A DNA stretch of 64,000 nucleotides from NCBI RefSeq assembly GCF_049846925.1, contig NZ_JBNCMT010000005.1, positions 124,001 to 188,000 on the forward strand. The letters run 5' to 3'. This DNA is from Brevibacillus_H sp049846925 (GTDB taxonomy: Bacteria; Bacillota; Bacilli; Brevibacillales; Brevibacillaceae). The notes beneath the pieces were generated by a model that saw nothing but the letters and a program-made list of their open reading frames with translations, was not told the origin of the DNA and ran no database searches. The position numbers and the translations under genes are program-made. Shown piece by piece: positions 16,540-25,500 of this stretch (position 1 is the stretch's first letter; each line of letters starts with the position of its first letter).

Positions 16540-18417
16540 TCATCCTATATATTTTTCATATCTTCTTAACCATATTTCCAATGCTAGTGGATTAAAGATA
16601 TCTCTAAACCAAACGGTTCCTTTCTCGGCTGACTCAGTGCAATATAGTTCATATTTCTTAATCATTTTTTCTCTGTTAACTAGCTTATGTTTAAATATCA
16701 GACTATCTTCTGAGAAGCAGTCCAACACCTTTTCCTTTAGTTCATTTCGTAGCCATTCACTTTGTGGATTTACAAAACCTTGCTTATCTTTTCTCCAGAT
16801 AATCTCCTTTGGCATATAAGGCTCCATTGCCTTTCGGAAAATATATTTGGTCCACCCATCATGCAGTTTTTGCTCAACAGGCACATTAATGAGTAGCTCT
16901 ATCAAGCGATAATCAAGAAATGGAACACGAACTTCTCTTGACCATGCCATAGACATTCGATCCTCATAATGTGTGAGAACAGGTACTGAGAATCGGTTCA
17001 AGTCCAGAATTTGTCTTTCTCTGACTCCCCCATTTTGAGGAAGTCCAACTGAGATGGGAGAAAATTGTGAAAGTGCTTCTCCTCTTATATCAATCTCAGT
17101 TGAGTTGAACCTTGTCGGTAAATATCGCTTAGCCTCAGAGAAAGAAAACTGATTAAGGATCGTTCCCTGTTTCCAGAATGAATATAGTGCTTTTGTTCCT
17201 TTTACTATTGAACCATTTCTAAACATGCTTTGGACGTAAAAACCTAGGTATTTTTTATAACCACATAACAGCTCGTCTGCACCCTGCCCGCTTAATATTA
17301 CGGTAATCCCTAATTCCTTAGCCTTTTTCATCAGCAAATAGTGTGCCACATTGGCAAAACTACCAACTGGTTCATCATTAAACCAGCAAACCTGATCCAA
17401 ATAATCTAACGCTTGGTCCGGTGTAAAATCTAAAACTACCTTATGAACTGATCGATTAAGATAAGAAGCCATTGTATCAATAAATGGGGTTTCATCAAAC
17501 TGACTGTTATTACTTACTGCAGAGAGCAGATTTAATTCTGCGTCTTTACCAAGAATGTGGTTCATTGCAGTAGCAATAGCAGATGAGTCCACACCACCTG
17601 AAAGAAGCACACCTACAGGTACATCACTTCTTAATCGTAGACGAACTGCATCAAAAAACAAGACTCGTATTTGTTCGATTAGCTCATCTTCTGTTCTGGG
17701 TGCGATAAATGAAGAGGGAACGGTCCAAAAGTTTTTAATTGCTAAATTTATACCCTGTTCGCCAAGGTCAATACTACAATAATGCCCTGCTGGAATTTTC
17801 TTAATATCATGGAAAAACGTTTCATTAGAAGCCTCTAAAAGTGACTGAATCAAGTATTCGCCTACTAGTTGATGGTTCAACCTACTTTTTTGGGGCTTCA
17901 TACCCAAAATTGTCTTCATTTCCGAAGCGAAGTATAGATTATCTTCCTGTTGGCAAATATACAATGGCTTTACTCCAGCGCGATCTCGAGCTAGTACAAG
18001 ACGATTTTTTTGTAAGTCTAACCAGGCAAATGCCCACATCCCATTAAACTTTGCTAGAGCTTGTTCAATTCCCCATTGATGAAGAGCTGCCAAGATCACT
18101 TCCGTATCTGAATCACCATAAAACGAGTGACCAAGTGCTTCAAGTTCATGACGTATCTCTTTATAGTTGTAGATTTCTCCATTATAAATAATACTGCTGC
18201 CATCCTTATATCTCATAGGCTGGTTCCCTGCTTCACTCAGGTCAAGAATAGATAGTCTTTGGTGACCTAATCCAATCCTCCAACAGTTTTTTTCATGAAC
18301 TTCCCAGGCTCTTGAATCGGGTCCGCGATGTTGCTGGATTTGCTCAGCTCTCTTCATATATTCATCTATCTGGTAATCGTATTTCTTATGGGAAAGAACA
18401 CCCGAAATTCCGCACAT
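16540..18417 (-). CDS. Glutamine-dependent asparagine synthase-like amidotransferase
   Basis: A 625-residue class II amidotransferase. MCGISG gives the N-terminal Cys nucleophile after Met removal; RGPDS and SIIYNGEIYN complete the glutaminase site. LLSGGVDSSAIA (about residue 270) is the ATP-pyrophosphatase loop of the synthetase domain. In glycan loci such proteins (for example WbpS) are thought to amidate uronic acids, which fits the diacetamido-uronate predicted here; ordinary asparagine synthesis is the alternative. It starts 4 bp after the stop of the upstream glycosyltransferase, whose end contains its GGAG RBS. Confidence 0.85.
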   Translation of the reverse strand: MCGISGVLSHKKYDYQIDEYMKRAEQIQQHRGPDSRAWEVHEKNCWRIGLGHQRLSILDLSEAGNQPMRYKDGSSIIYNGEIYNYKEIRHELEALGHSFYGDSDTEVILAALHQWGIEQALAKFNGMWAFAWLDLQKNRLVLARDRAGVKPLYICQQEDNLYFASEMKTILGMKPQKSRLNHQLVGEYLIQSLLEASNETFFHDIKKIPAGHYCSIDLGEQGINLAIKNFWTVPSSFIAPRTEDELIEQIRVLFFDAVRLRLRSDVPVGVLLSGGVDSSAIATAMNHILGKDAELNLLSAVSNNSQFDETPFIDTMASYLNRSVHKVVLDFTPDQALDYLDQVCWFNDEPVGSFANVAHYLLMKKAKELGITVILSGQGADELLCGYKKYLGFYVQSMFRNGSIVKGTKALYSFWKQGTILNQFSFSEAKRYLPTRFNSTEIDIRGEALSQFSPISVGLPQNGGVRERQILDLNRFSVPVLTHYEDRMSMAWSREVRVPFLDYRLIELLINVPVEQKLHDGWTKYIFRKAMEPYMPKEIIWRKDKQGFVNPQSEWLRNELKEKVLDCFSEDSLIFKHKLVNREKMIKKYELYCTESAEKGTVWFRDIFNPLALEIWLRRYEKYIG

Positions 18418-18421
18418 TTTA

Positions 18422-19528
18422 TTACACCAACTCCTTATACAATTGAACCAAATTCTTTTGTTCTGTTTCCCAATTATATCGATTCTCTATCGCTCTTCTA
18501 CCCTTTAATCCCATTTCTTTCGATTTCTCAGGATGCTCCATAATCCAGTTTATCGCATCGGCAATTTCCCTTGGATTCAACGGGTCAACACATATTCCGC
18601 ACTGATTTCCTTCAATTATTTCTCGCCATAATGGAAAATTTGAAGCGATAACTGGTAGACCTGCTGACATATATTCAAACATCTTGTTGGGCTGAGCGTT
18701 AATATGATTCTCTTCCGGATGAAATATTACGAGACCAGCTCGAGACTTATTAAACAAATCGGATACTTCGTTACGGTGTAACTGGCCAAGCTCTTTCACT
18801 TGAGACCACCCATCCAAATGAATCGCTTTTTGATAATCAGCCTCTGATGAGAATAAGCCTCCAATGGCCAATTGAGCATTTGTCTGCCCAATTGCCCTCA
18901 CCATTTCATGAACGCCTCTTATTTCGTTAATCCCACCTACATAGCAAACAATATTTTCTTTTTCTGCCCAATTGACAGTTGGCAGATTAAACTCCTCCAA
19001 AAACGGATAATTGTTTATATTAACTGACTTTGCGCCAATTCTGAGAAACCGCTCCTGAATATAGGGGGTTGCGGTTACTATTGTGTCAAAGCGGCGTGCT
19101 GCAAAGTCTTCCAACACTTCAAATGTATTTGCAATGATCGAGCGGACATACTTAGGTATCCAGGTTTTACTTAATATATCGCGCGGAACATCCTCATGGG
19201 CATCATATATTACCTTTTTCCCTTTTGACTTTAATAGAAGGCCAACAGGAATCAGTTCAGGATCGTGGAAATGGTACACGTCTGAATTTAATTCTAGTGC
19301 TACTTCATATACTTTCTTTACAACTTTCGTCATTCGTTCCAATCTTCCATTTGCTTTTGAAATTGAGATGATATTCACACCCGAATGAAGACCATTATGC
19401 TGCTGATCTGCCACTACATAGTTAACCTCAAAGCCAGCATTAGCTAAAGACTTGCATTCTTTTAAGAAAATACGAATATCGAAAGTTGTATGTACAGAAG
19501 ATAGATGTGTTACCTTTACATTTCTCAT
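18422..19528 (-). CDS. GT4-family glycosyltransferase
   Basis: A 368-residue GT-B enzyme. N-terminus KVTHLSSVHTTFDIRIFLKECKSLANAGF, then DVYHFHDPELIPVGLLLK and a GT4 C-terminal half with VCYVGGINEIRGVHEM and HINAQPNKMFEYMSAGLPVIAS, the usual nucleotide-sugar binding segment. It probably adds one sugar to the lipid-linked repeat unit in the cytoplasm. Its ATG follows the TAG of the polymerase gene with no gap, and its RBS AGGTGA is inside that gene. With the GT4 at 14168 it gives only two clear elongating transferases, suggesting a short repeat or other transferases elsewhere. Confidence 0.84.
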   Translation of the reverse strand: MRNVKVTHLSSVHTTFDIRIFLKECKSLANAGFEVNYVVADQQHNGLHSGVNIISISKANGRLERMTKVVKKVYEVALELNSDVYHFHDPELIPVGLLLKSKGKKVIYDAHEDVPRDILSKTWIPKYVRSIIANTFEVLEDFAARRFDTIVTATPYIQERFLRIGAKSVNINNYPFLEEFNLPTVNWAEKENIVCYVGGINEIRGVHEMVRAIGQTNAQLAIGGLFSSEADYQKAIHLDGWSQVKELGQLHRNEVSDLFNKSRAGLVIFHPEENHINAQPNKMFEYMSAGLPVIASNFPLWREIIEGNQCGICVDPLNPREIADAINWIMEHPEKSKEMGLKGRRAIENRYNWETEQKNLVQLYKELV

Positions 19529-20812
19529 CTATAAATCACCTTTTTTAGGAACGAAGTAAACTACCAGTAGAGTCAAAGCGATACCATGTGTGATTAAGCA
19601 AGTTAACAAAGATGCGTTTGATAGTGAAAAAGCAGGGACAGCCAGTAAAAGACTAGTTATATAAAAATCTCTCTCTTGAGAAAGGCTATCATATAACCAA
19701 AGAATAATGGCCAGTATGATTGTAAATAGCAATATACCAATAAACCCAAAATTGGCGAATGCATCCGCCCATATGTTTGCATTTGCAGAGGTTGCTGGGT
19801 TACCAAAATACACTTTACCAATTAAATTTGATGGTTCCAAATTGTATTGATATGAAATGAACCGTTTAAAAATACTGTAACCTAGGTACGCTTTGTCATT
19901 CTCTGAAAAATACTCTATATAATAACCAGTTAATAAACCCGGCATCATAATCAATCTTTGAATAAATAACAACGCTTGTACGCTAATTAGTGAAAAAAAT
20001 CCACTTACTAGAACAAATGAAGTTATCCCTCCAACCATTAAATAACCGGCATACTTTCCTCTATTTATCAATACAATTATGAAGGCTACAATTAATACAG
20101 TCGAAAATAATATACTTTTAAACCCTGTTATTGAGTAAATTAACAATTGAGCAAATACACCAATCAAAAACGGAGTAATTTTTTTCTCAAATAAACCACT
20201 AATGATTAAAAGTGGATTAATGACGTTGCCCTGCCAGATGATAACATACGCAATGAGTCCACCACCTGAAGCAGCTAAAGCCTCTTTATATGCCGAACGA
20301 ATTGTGTACACTTGTTCTAATGAAACGATATTGAGTTTTAAACCAAAAATGGAAATTATATATCCCATAAATATTGCTGCTACAGTATATATGAGAGTCC
20401 AATATTGTTTTTTACCTATCAGTATTCGAGGTACTTTTAAAACTGGTAATTGGTAGATAAGAGATAACAATAAAATTGAAAGAAATAATATTAATTGTAT
20501 AAACAGGAAGTTAATCATTTCTGTTTCAGCAATATAATAAGGTATGATTGCCGAAGGAACGTAGACGATCACAAAAAGAAACCAATAGACTATTTGAGAA
20601 GGCCTTGTCAATCGTATCGGCATCCACAGCCCGGGGATTACTACAAGTATAAAAGAAATTAAAATCCATCCTATACTTGGATGATTATTTACAAAGCCAA
20701 GATATGCGTAAGTTGGTGAGATAATTAGTATGTATGTCAATTGAAGTGTCACGTAATAAAATGAAATAGCGAGCATCAAGAGTAGTTTCATTCTCATTAC
20801 AGCGGTATTCAT
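19529..20812 (-). CDS. Oligosaccharide repeat-unit polymerase (Wzy-like)
   Basis: A 427-residue, very hydrophobic protein with about eleven to twelve predicted membrane segments and a large external loop near residues 285-360. Sequence is weakly conserved in this class, so the call rests on size, membrane layout and position between wzx and the glycosyltransferases. Wzy joins flipped lipid-linked repeats outside the membrane. RBS AAAGGAG lies about 6 bp before ATG 20812. An O-antigen ligase-like protein at 3857-6160 could alternatively be the polymerase. Confidence 0.75.
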   Translation of the reverse strand: MNTAVMRMKLLLMLAISFYYVTLQLTYILIISPTYAYLGFVNNHPSIGWILISFILVVIPGLWMPIRLTRPSQIVYWFLFVIVYVPSAIIPYYIAETEMINFLFIQLILFLSILLLSLIYQLPVLKVPRILIGKKQYWTLIYTVAAIFMGYIISIFGLKLNIVSLEQVYTIRSAYKEALAASGGGLIAYVIIWQGNVINPLLIISGLFEKKITPFLIGVFAQLLIYSITGFKSILFSTVLIVAFIIVLINRGKYAGYLMVGGITSFVLVSGFFSLISVQALLFIQRLIMMPGLLTGYYIEYFSENDKAYLGYSIFKRFISYQYNLEPSNLIGKVYFGNPATSANANIWADAFANFGFIGILLFTIILAIILWLYDSLSQERDFYITSLLLAVPAFSLSNASLLTCLITHGIALTLLVVYFVPKKGDL

Positions 20813-20850
20813 AGCTCGCTCCTTTCAATAGTTGATTTTCTGTGTAAATA

Positions 20851-22146
20851 TTATGGATTCGCTGTTTCTACCGATATACCAGCAATTCTAAATAGCATGA
20901 TGATATTAACCAAATAAATAACAAAACCACTGCAAGCCATTAGCGAAAATGCATATATATATTCCTGAAAAAGAAATAAACCCAAAACAAGGGATAACAC
21001 CTGTGACACCATAAATACTGCATTAAATTTCACTTCATAATCCATTCTCCGCTTTACCATAAGTAATGTACTTTGACATGAGAAAATGAACCGTACGATA
21101 AAGAAAGGGATCATTATTTTTACAATTACCCCTGCCTCCAGCCAACTTTCTCCAAAAACCAATACAAACAAATCCTCTGCAAAAATAAATAGGATTGTCA
21201 AAGGTATACTTATTATAACAGTCAGTATTTTTGTCGTCTTCTTTACTAATTCCAGCAGTTTTTTTTCCTTTTCTGCGATAAGTGCTTTTTCATAAAATAC
21301 TTGAGAAACAGATGTTCCGATTATAGACATTGGCGAACTTAGCACCCGTACCGTAAGTGAATACCAGCCAAGAATAGCGGATCCATAGAACAAACTAATC
21401 AATAATAATGGCAATTGGCTGGCAGTTGTATTAAACATTATTCCAATCGAGCTTTTTTTGGGGAAATCAATATAACGAAGTGCATTATACTTTATTTTTT
21501 CTCTCGTAATTTTTACTAACTTTTTGCGATCTTCACTCCACAATCTTATGATGATAGAGAGAATTGCTACAAACTGGCCCAGAACCGTACCGAAAATTAA
21601 TCCACCCGGTTTAATATTCATGTATCCTAAGCCAACGTTCGAAATTGCAGTCGTTGCAGTTTGATTTACCTTATTTTTGGCTAACATGGAATAATTCTTT
21701 TTACGATTTAACCAATAAGTAATCGTCTGATATGTTCCAGTAAGAAACACTGAAATTGGAACAAAATATAGCCAACTTGAAATGGTTTCACCGATCAATA
21801 AAGATAACAAATCAAAGAATACCCAAATCAGCAAAACTAAAACTAAACTATAAAGACCAGCTATTATGATTGACAAACCAACCAAGTTTACGGCATCGTC
21901 TTCCTCTTCTGGAAGCATAATAGCTAGTTCATATCGTGCCGTTGAGATTACGACAAGTAATGAAGTTATCGAAGAATATAACGCAAATACCCCAAAGTCA
22001 TCTGGGGTATAAATTCTTGTAAGCAGCGGGGATATTCCAATGGGGATAGCCTGGGCTATGGTAGTCCCGGTCATAAGTGTGAGGACATTTCGGACGAAAT
22101 GCCCTTTTGCTAACCTGTTTTTTAATAACGCCAACACTTGTTGCAT
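20851..22146 (-). CDS. Polysaccharide flippase (Wzx-like, MATE/MVF superfamily)
   Basis: A 431-residue protein with about twelve membrane helices and the N-terminal pattern of Wzx-type exporters (RNVLTLMTGTTIAQAIPIGISPLLTRIYTPDDFG). It would flip undecaprenyl-linked repeat units across the membrane for Wzy. The first ATG (22146) directly abuts its only Shine-Dalgarno sequence (GAGGG, zero spacing); GTG at codon 4 (22137) sits 9 bp from it and may be the true start. It lies between the UDP-sugar dehydrogenase and Wzy genes. Confidence 0.87.
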   Translation of the reverse strand: MQQVLALLKNRLAKGHFVRNVLTLMTGTTIAQAIPIGISPLLTRIYTPDDFGVFALYSSITSLLVVISTARYELAIMLPEEEDDAVNLVGLSIIIAGLYSLVLVLLIWVFFDLLSLLIGETISSWLYFVPISVFLTGTYQTITYWLNRKKNYSMLAKNKVNQTATTAISNVGLGYMNIKPGGLIFGTVLGQFVAILSIIIRLWSEDRKKLVKITREKIKYNALRYIDFPKKSSIGIMFNTTASQLPLLLISLFYGSAILGWYSLTVRVLSSPMSIIGTSVSQVFYEKALIAEKEKKLLELVKKTTKILTVIISIPLTILFIFAEDLFVLVFGESWLEAGVIVKIMIPFFIVRFIFSCQSTLLMVKRRMDYEVKFNAVFMVSQVLSLVLGLFLFQEYIYAFSLMACSGFVIYLVNIIMLFRIAGISVETANP

Positions 22147-22181
22147 CCCTCATTTGTTTTGGAATATCCCTACTCATGCAT

Positions 22182-23510
22182 TTATAGCAAGTGATAAATT
22201 CCTTTGCAGGTTTTACCCTTCATTGCATTTCTAGTATCAAAGAGCACCTTTGCCTTTTGCCCAATTAAGTTATAATCAAAGCTGGAATGATCAGTTGTAA
22301 TTACTACCAGATCTGCATTTTCAAGTTGTTCTTCTGAAAAATCAACGGATTCATACTGGCGATCTCTATATTTAAACGAATTAACCATCGGGTCACTATA
22401 CACTACCACTGCACCTTTTCGTTCAAGCAGCTCAATGATTTGCAATACAGGAGACTCACGATAATCATCAATATCTTTCTTGTAGGCTACCCCCAGTAAA
22501 TAGATTTCAGATCCCTTAATTGGTTTGCCTTCCTCATTCAATATATTTGCAATTCGCTCAACAACAAATTCTGGCATACTGTTGTTAATTTCTCCGGCAA
22601 CCTCAATTAGTCTTGTATGATAGTTATACTCACGTGCTTTCCATGTTAAATACCATGGATCAATAGGGATACAATGCCCCCCCAATCCGGGACCAGGATA
22701 AAATGCCATAAATCCATACGGCTTTGTCTTAGCAGCGTCAATAACTTCCCACACATTTATTCCCATGCGGTTACATAAAAGTGCCATTTCATTTGCCAAA
22801 GCAATATTAATATTACGGAAGGTATTTTCGAGGATCTTTTCCATTTCCGCAACAGCCGGACTAGAAACGCGATGAATACTTCCTTCGAGTACTTCTTCAT
22901 AAAGTGTAGCAGCTACTTCTGCACAATCATGAGTTACTCCTCCAACAACTTTAGGAGTGTTTTTTGTATTGTAATACTTATTGCCTGGATCAACACGTTC
23001 AGGCGAATATGCAAGGAAAAAGTCCACTCCACACTTTAACCCCGATTGTTCTAATATGGGCTTTACAACTTCCTCAGTAGTACCTGGATAAGTTGTACTT
23101 TCTAATACAACTAATATCCCTGGTCGAATATGTCTTGCTATTTCTTCCGAAGATGCTTCTACATAACTGATGTCTGGCTGCTGATAAAGATCTAGAGGGG
23201 TAGGAACACATATTGCCACAACATCAACATCGTTTAAGTAGCTATAATCAGTCGTTGCCTGAATCCTGCCATTTCCAATTAATTCCTTCAGTTCAGAATC
23301 AACTACATCGCCAATGTAATTAATTCCTTGGTTTACCATATCTACACGATTTTGTTGAACATCAAAACCAATGACTTCAAATCCAGCCTTCGCCTTTTCT
23401 ACAGCTAAAGGTAAACCAACATAGCCAAGTCCAATTACACCGAGTCTGGCAGTTCTGTTTTTAATTTTATCTATTAATAGATTCGAACGATTCAAAGTTG
23501 ATTTCATCAT
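22182..23510 (-). CDS. UDP-N-acetylglucosamine 6-dehydrogenase (WbpA-like)
   Basis: A 442-residue nucleotide-sugar dehydrogenase. NAD motif GVIGLGYVGLPLA (24-36), substrate loop SPERVDPGN, and catalytic Cys280 in GPGLGGHCIPIDPWYLTWKA, the form seen in WbpA/WecC-type enzymes acting on N-acetylated hexosamines. It oxidises C6 twice, making UDP-GlcNAcA, the first intermediate of the Wbp pathway. Two Met codons in tandem follow GGGGAG; the second has better spacing (7 bp against 4). This is the only uronate-forming enzyme visible, so any glycan uronic acid probably derives from it. Confidence 0.9.
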   Translation of the reverse strand: MMKSTLNRSNLLIDKIKNRTARLGVIGLGYVGLPLAVEKAKAGFEVIGFDVQQNRVDMVNQGINYIGDVVDSELKELIGNGRIQATTDYSYLNDVDVVAICVPTPLDLYQQPDISYVEASSEEIARHIRPGILVVLESTTYPGTTEEVVKPILEQSGLKCGVDFFLAYSPERVDPGNKYYNTKNTPKVVGGVTHDCAEVAATLYEEVLEGSIHRVSSPAVAEMEKILENTFRNINIALANEMALLCNRMGINVWEVIDAAKTKPYGFMAFYPGPGLGGHCIPIDPWYLTWKAREYNYHTRLIEVAGEINNSMPEFVVERIANILNEEGKPIKGSEIYLLGVAYKKDIDDYRESPVLQIIELLERKGAVVVYSDPMVNSFKYRDRQYESVDFSEEQLENADLVVITTDHSSFDYNLIGQKAKVLFDTRNAMKGKTCKGIYHLL

Positions 23511-23555
23511 TATTCTCCCCTAAATATGTCAGGTATGGGCAATTATAATCCTAGT

Positions 23556-24386
23556 TTATTTAGCAATGTATTTTAAGAAATAACGTTTTATAAATAGATA
23601 AGCCAGCAGGAGTATCAGCGTTAAAAAGTATGACACAACCGTGTTTAATCCGATATGTTTCGACAAAGCTCTCTCTGGAACACTTGGTTTGTCAATGATA
23701 TAAGCATCTTCCAAAGATTGTAATTGCAATTGAACATCCTTTATCGTTGTAGCTAAAGCTCGGACCATATTTTCATCTTTCACGAGATAATCAAGAATTC
23801 GTACTCGCATCATTTCTCTTTCTACACTATTAATAGCCGTGTTTGATTCAATCTGCTTTAATGTTTCCTTGTTTCGATTAATATTTGCTAACGTTTGATC
23901 ATACTGAGTTTGATACGTAACCAATAGTTGCTGAATTAACGTTTGCTTCTCTTTAAAAGATGAATTTGCCTTTTCAAGATATACTGACAATAAAGATTCT
24001 GTTATTTGATGTGCAATTGAAGGATCTTTATACTTAACTGACAATTCCATTATTGTATCGCTTTTTAATGTTACAGCTTTCTGAAACTCTTCAATATTAG
24101 CGAAATCTAATGAGTATTTTGCCATTAATGGTTGTAAAGTATCTTCACTTATTAACATCTCTTTTACAATGGTTGGGTTATTTAATTGTTGAATATCAGA
24201 TTTTACTAAACTGAATTTTGTTTTTGAAACGTAGGTATTCGGCAAAAGATATGTAATTAACAGCGTTACCAATGCTAGAACAATTGGGACAACAATAAGT
24301 ACTTTCCGGTTTTCTTTTGAAAGCATGTATCTAATAAGCTCGTCTAGCTTTATATAATCGAATGTATCTCTATTTTCTGCTCTCAT
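23556..24386 (-). CDS. Chain-length determinant (Wzz/polysaccharide co-polymerase) protein
   Basis: A 276-residue protein with a membrane helix near each end (about 33-53 and 250-270) and a coiled-coil-rich extracellular middle (about 140-215), the Wzz layout. A proline-containing DKPSVPERALSKH segment precedes the second helix as in this family. It sets polymer length with Wzy. No tyrosine kinase or phosphatase partner gene follows it in the window. It is the first gene of the operon; RBS AGAGAGGA precedes ATG 24386. Confidence 0.85.
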   Translation of the reverse strand: MRAENRDTFDYIKLDELIRYMLSKENRKVLIVVPIVLALVTLLITYLLPNTYVSKTKFSLVKSDIQQLNNPTIVKEMLISEDTLQPLMAKYSLDFANIEEFQKAVTLKSDTIMELSVKYKDPSIAHQITESLLSVYLEKANSSFKEKQTLIQQLLVTYQTQYDQTLANINRNKETLKQIESNTAINSVEREMMRVRILDYLVKDENMVRALATTIKDVQLQLQSLEDAYIIDKPSVPERALSKHIGLNTVVSYFLTLILLLAYLFIKRYFLKYIAK

Positions 24387-24421
24387 TTTATCCTCTCTCT
24401 TCCATTAACAAATCATAAACA

Positions 24422-24450
24422 ATTGTAACATAGAATATAAATTGATTATT
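24422..24450 (-). promoter_or_regulatory. Candidate promoter of the main glycan operon
   Basis: An extended -10 element reads TGTTACAAT on the minus strand (hexamer complement 24422-24427). No good -35 hexamer lies at 17 bp. The position about 36 bp before the Wzz ATG fits the start of a roughly 16-kb operon. Confidence 0.4.
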
Positions 24451-24515
24451 TGACTTTTTATTGTAAACTCTTGTCTTATCTACTAGTCTAACACCAGAAC
24501 TACACCAATGTTTGC

Positions 24516-24540
24516 AAAAAAAAAACCGGTCTACCCGGCA
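24516..24540 (-). terminator. Short terminator after the TPR lipoprotein gene
   Basis: A 4-5 bp CCGG/CCGG stem on the minus strand is followed by nine or ten Ts. The stem is short, so termination may be partial, allowing some read-through from the lipoprotein gene into the glycan operon. Confidence 0.55.
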
Positions 24541-24587
24541 AAATAAATCAAAAAAATTTTACAAAGTACATTAGTATTTTACAATGT

Positions 24588-25265
24588 CTATTTAGATATT
24601 CCTTGATAAATCTGCCTTATCTCTTCTTTAACATTTAAACCATCAGGTGCTGTCTCTAAATATATTTTAAGATATTTTGCTGCTTCTGCCTTTTTATTCA
24701 ATTGAAGATAACTTAAGCCAACGAATCGACTAGCATCAAAGTATACTACATCACTAGCCATACCTTCGAGTGTTGTTATACAATCTTGATATTTTTGTTG
24801 AATATAAAGAACCATACCCTTTTTCATAATAAGTTCTTGATATTCAGCGTGTTTTGATAAACCTTCATTAATTACTTCTTCTGCCTTACTTATATTTTGC
24901 TGAACTAATAGTATTGCGGCTGCATTGTTATATGCTTCTTTTAAACTGCTGTCTTTTTTAGAAGCTGTCAAGTAATATTCCAGTGCCTTATCTAAGTTTT
25001 CCTGCTTCCTATAAATATTTCCTATGTAGTAGTGATAAGCACCATTTTCCGGCTCTTTTACTAAGGCATCTTCTAATAGCTTTTGAGCATCACCAAGATT
25101 TCCCTGATTAATTAAAGTCGTAGCATTGTTAACAACTTCACTTGTTTCGTTCACTTTAACATCTGTTTGGACAGAAGTAGTATCCGGATTTTTTTCTCCC
25201 GAACATCCTATTGTAAATAATAATATAGTAGCAGCAATTAAAATACCTACATAATTATTAAACAT
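24588..25265 (-). CDS. TPR-containing probable lipoprotein
   Basis: A 225-residue protein with a hydrophobic N-terminus ending in a lipobox-like LFTIGC (Cys21; the -3 position is Thr, so less than ideal). Residues about 45-215 are tetratricopeptide repeats, for example AYHYYIGNIYRKQENLDKALEYY and EAYNNAAAILLVQQNISKAEEV. TPR proteins act as assembly scaffolds. Its place between the S-layer operon and the glycan operon, and the TPR tail on the WsfB-like protein, suggest a role in assembling surface polymers; this is inference. Confidence 0.75.
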   Translation of the reverse strand: MFNNYVGILIAATILLFTIGCSGEKNPDTTSVQTDVKVNETSEVVNNATTLINQGNLGDAQKLLEDALVKEPENGAYHYYIGNIYRKQENLDKALEYYLTASKKDSSLKEAYNNAAAILLVQQNISKAEEVINEGLSKHAEYQELIMKKGMVLYIQQKYQDCITTLEGMASDVVYFDASRFVGLSYLQLNKKAEAAKYLKIYLETAPDGLNVKEEIRQIYQGISK

Positions 25266-25425
25266 ATTCTTCCCCCAAGTCTTTCAACAAAAAATTCAGC
25301 ATATGAAAACATTACTATTCTAACATACTTCTTGATTAATGAGGCAAATAAAAGCAATTTTTTATTTTTAATTTCCGTTTAGGTGTTGAGTTTTTGATGG
25401 ATAATAATATACCACTTCAAAATAA

Positions 25426-25462
25426 AAATAGACCTTTGACTGTAAAAGTCAAAGGTCTATTT
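25426..25462 (-). terminator. Strong terminator ending the S-layer operon
   Basis: A perfect 16-bp stem (25426-25441 with 25447-25462) with a 5-nt loop, followed on the minus strand by TTATTTTG and fed by an A/T-rich stem base. It is about 40 bp past the outer wall protein stop. Confidence 0.9.
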
Positions 25463-25500
25463 AAATCATTCGCTAGAATAAATTAGCTAACTCTACAATC

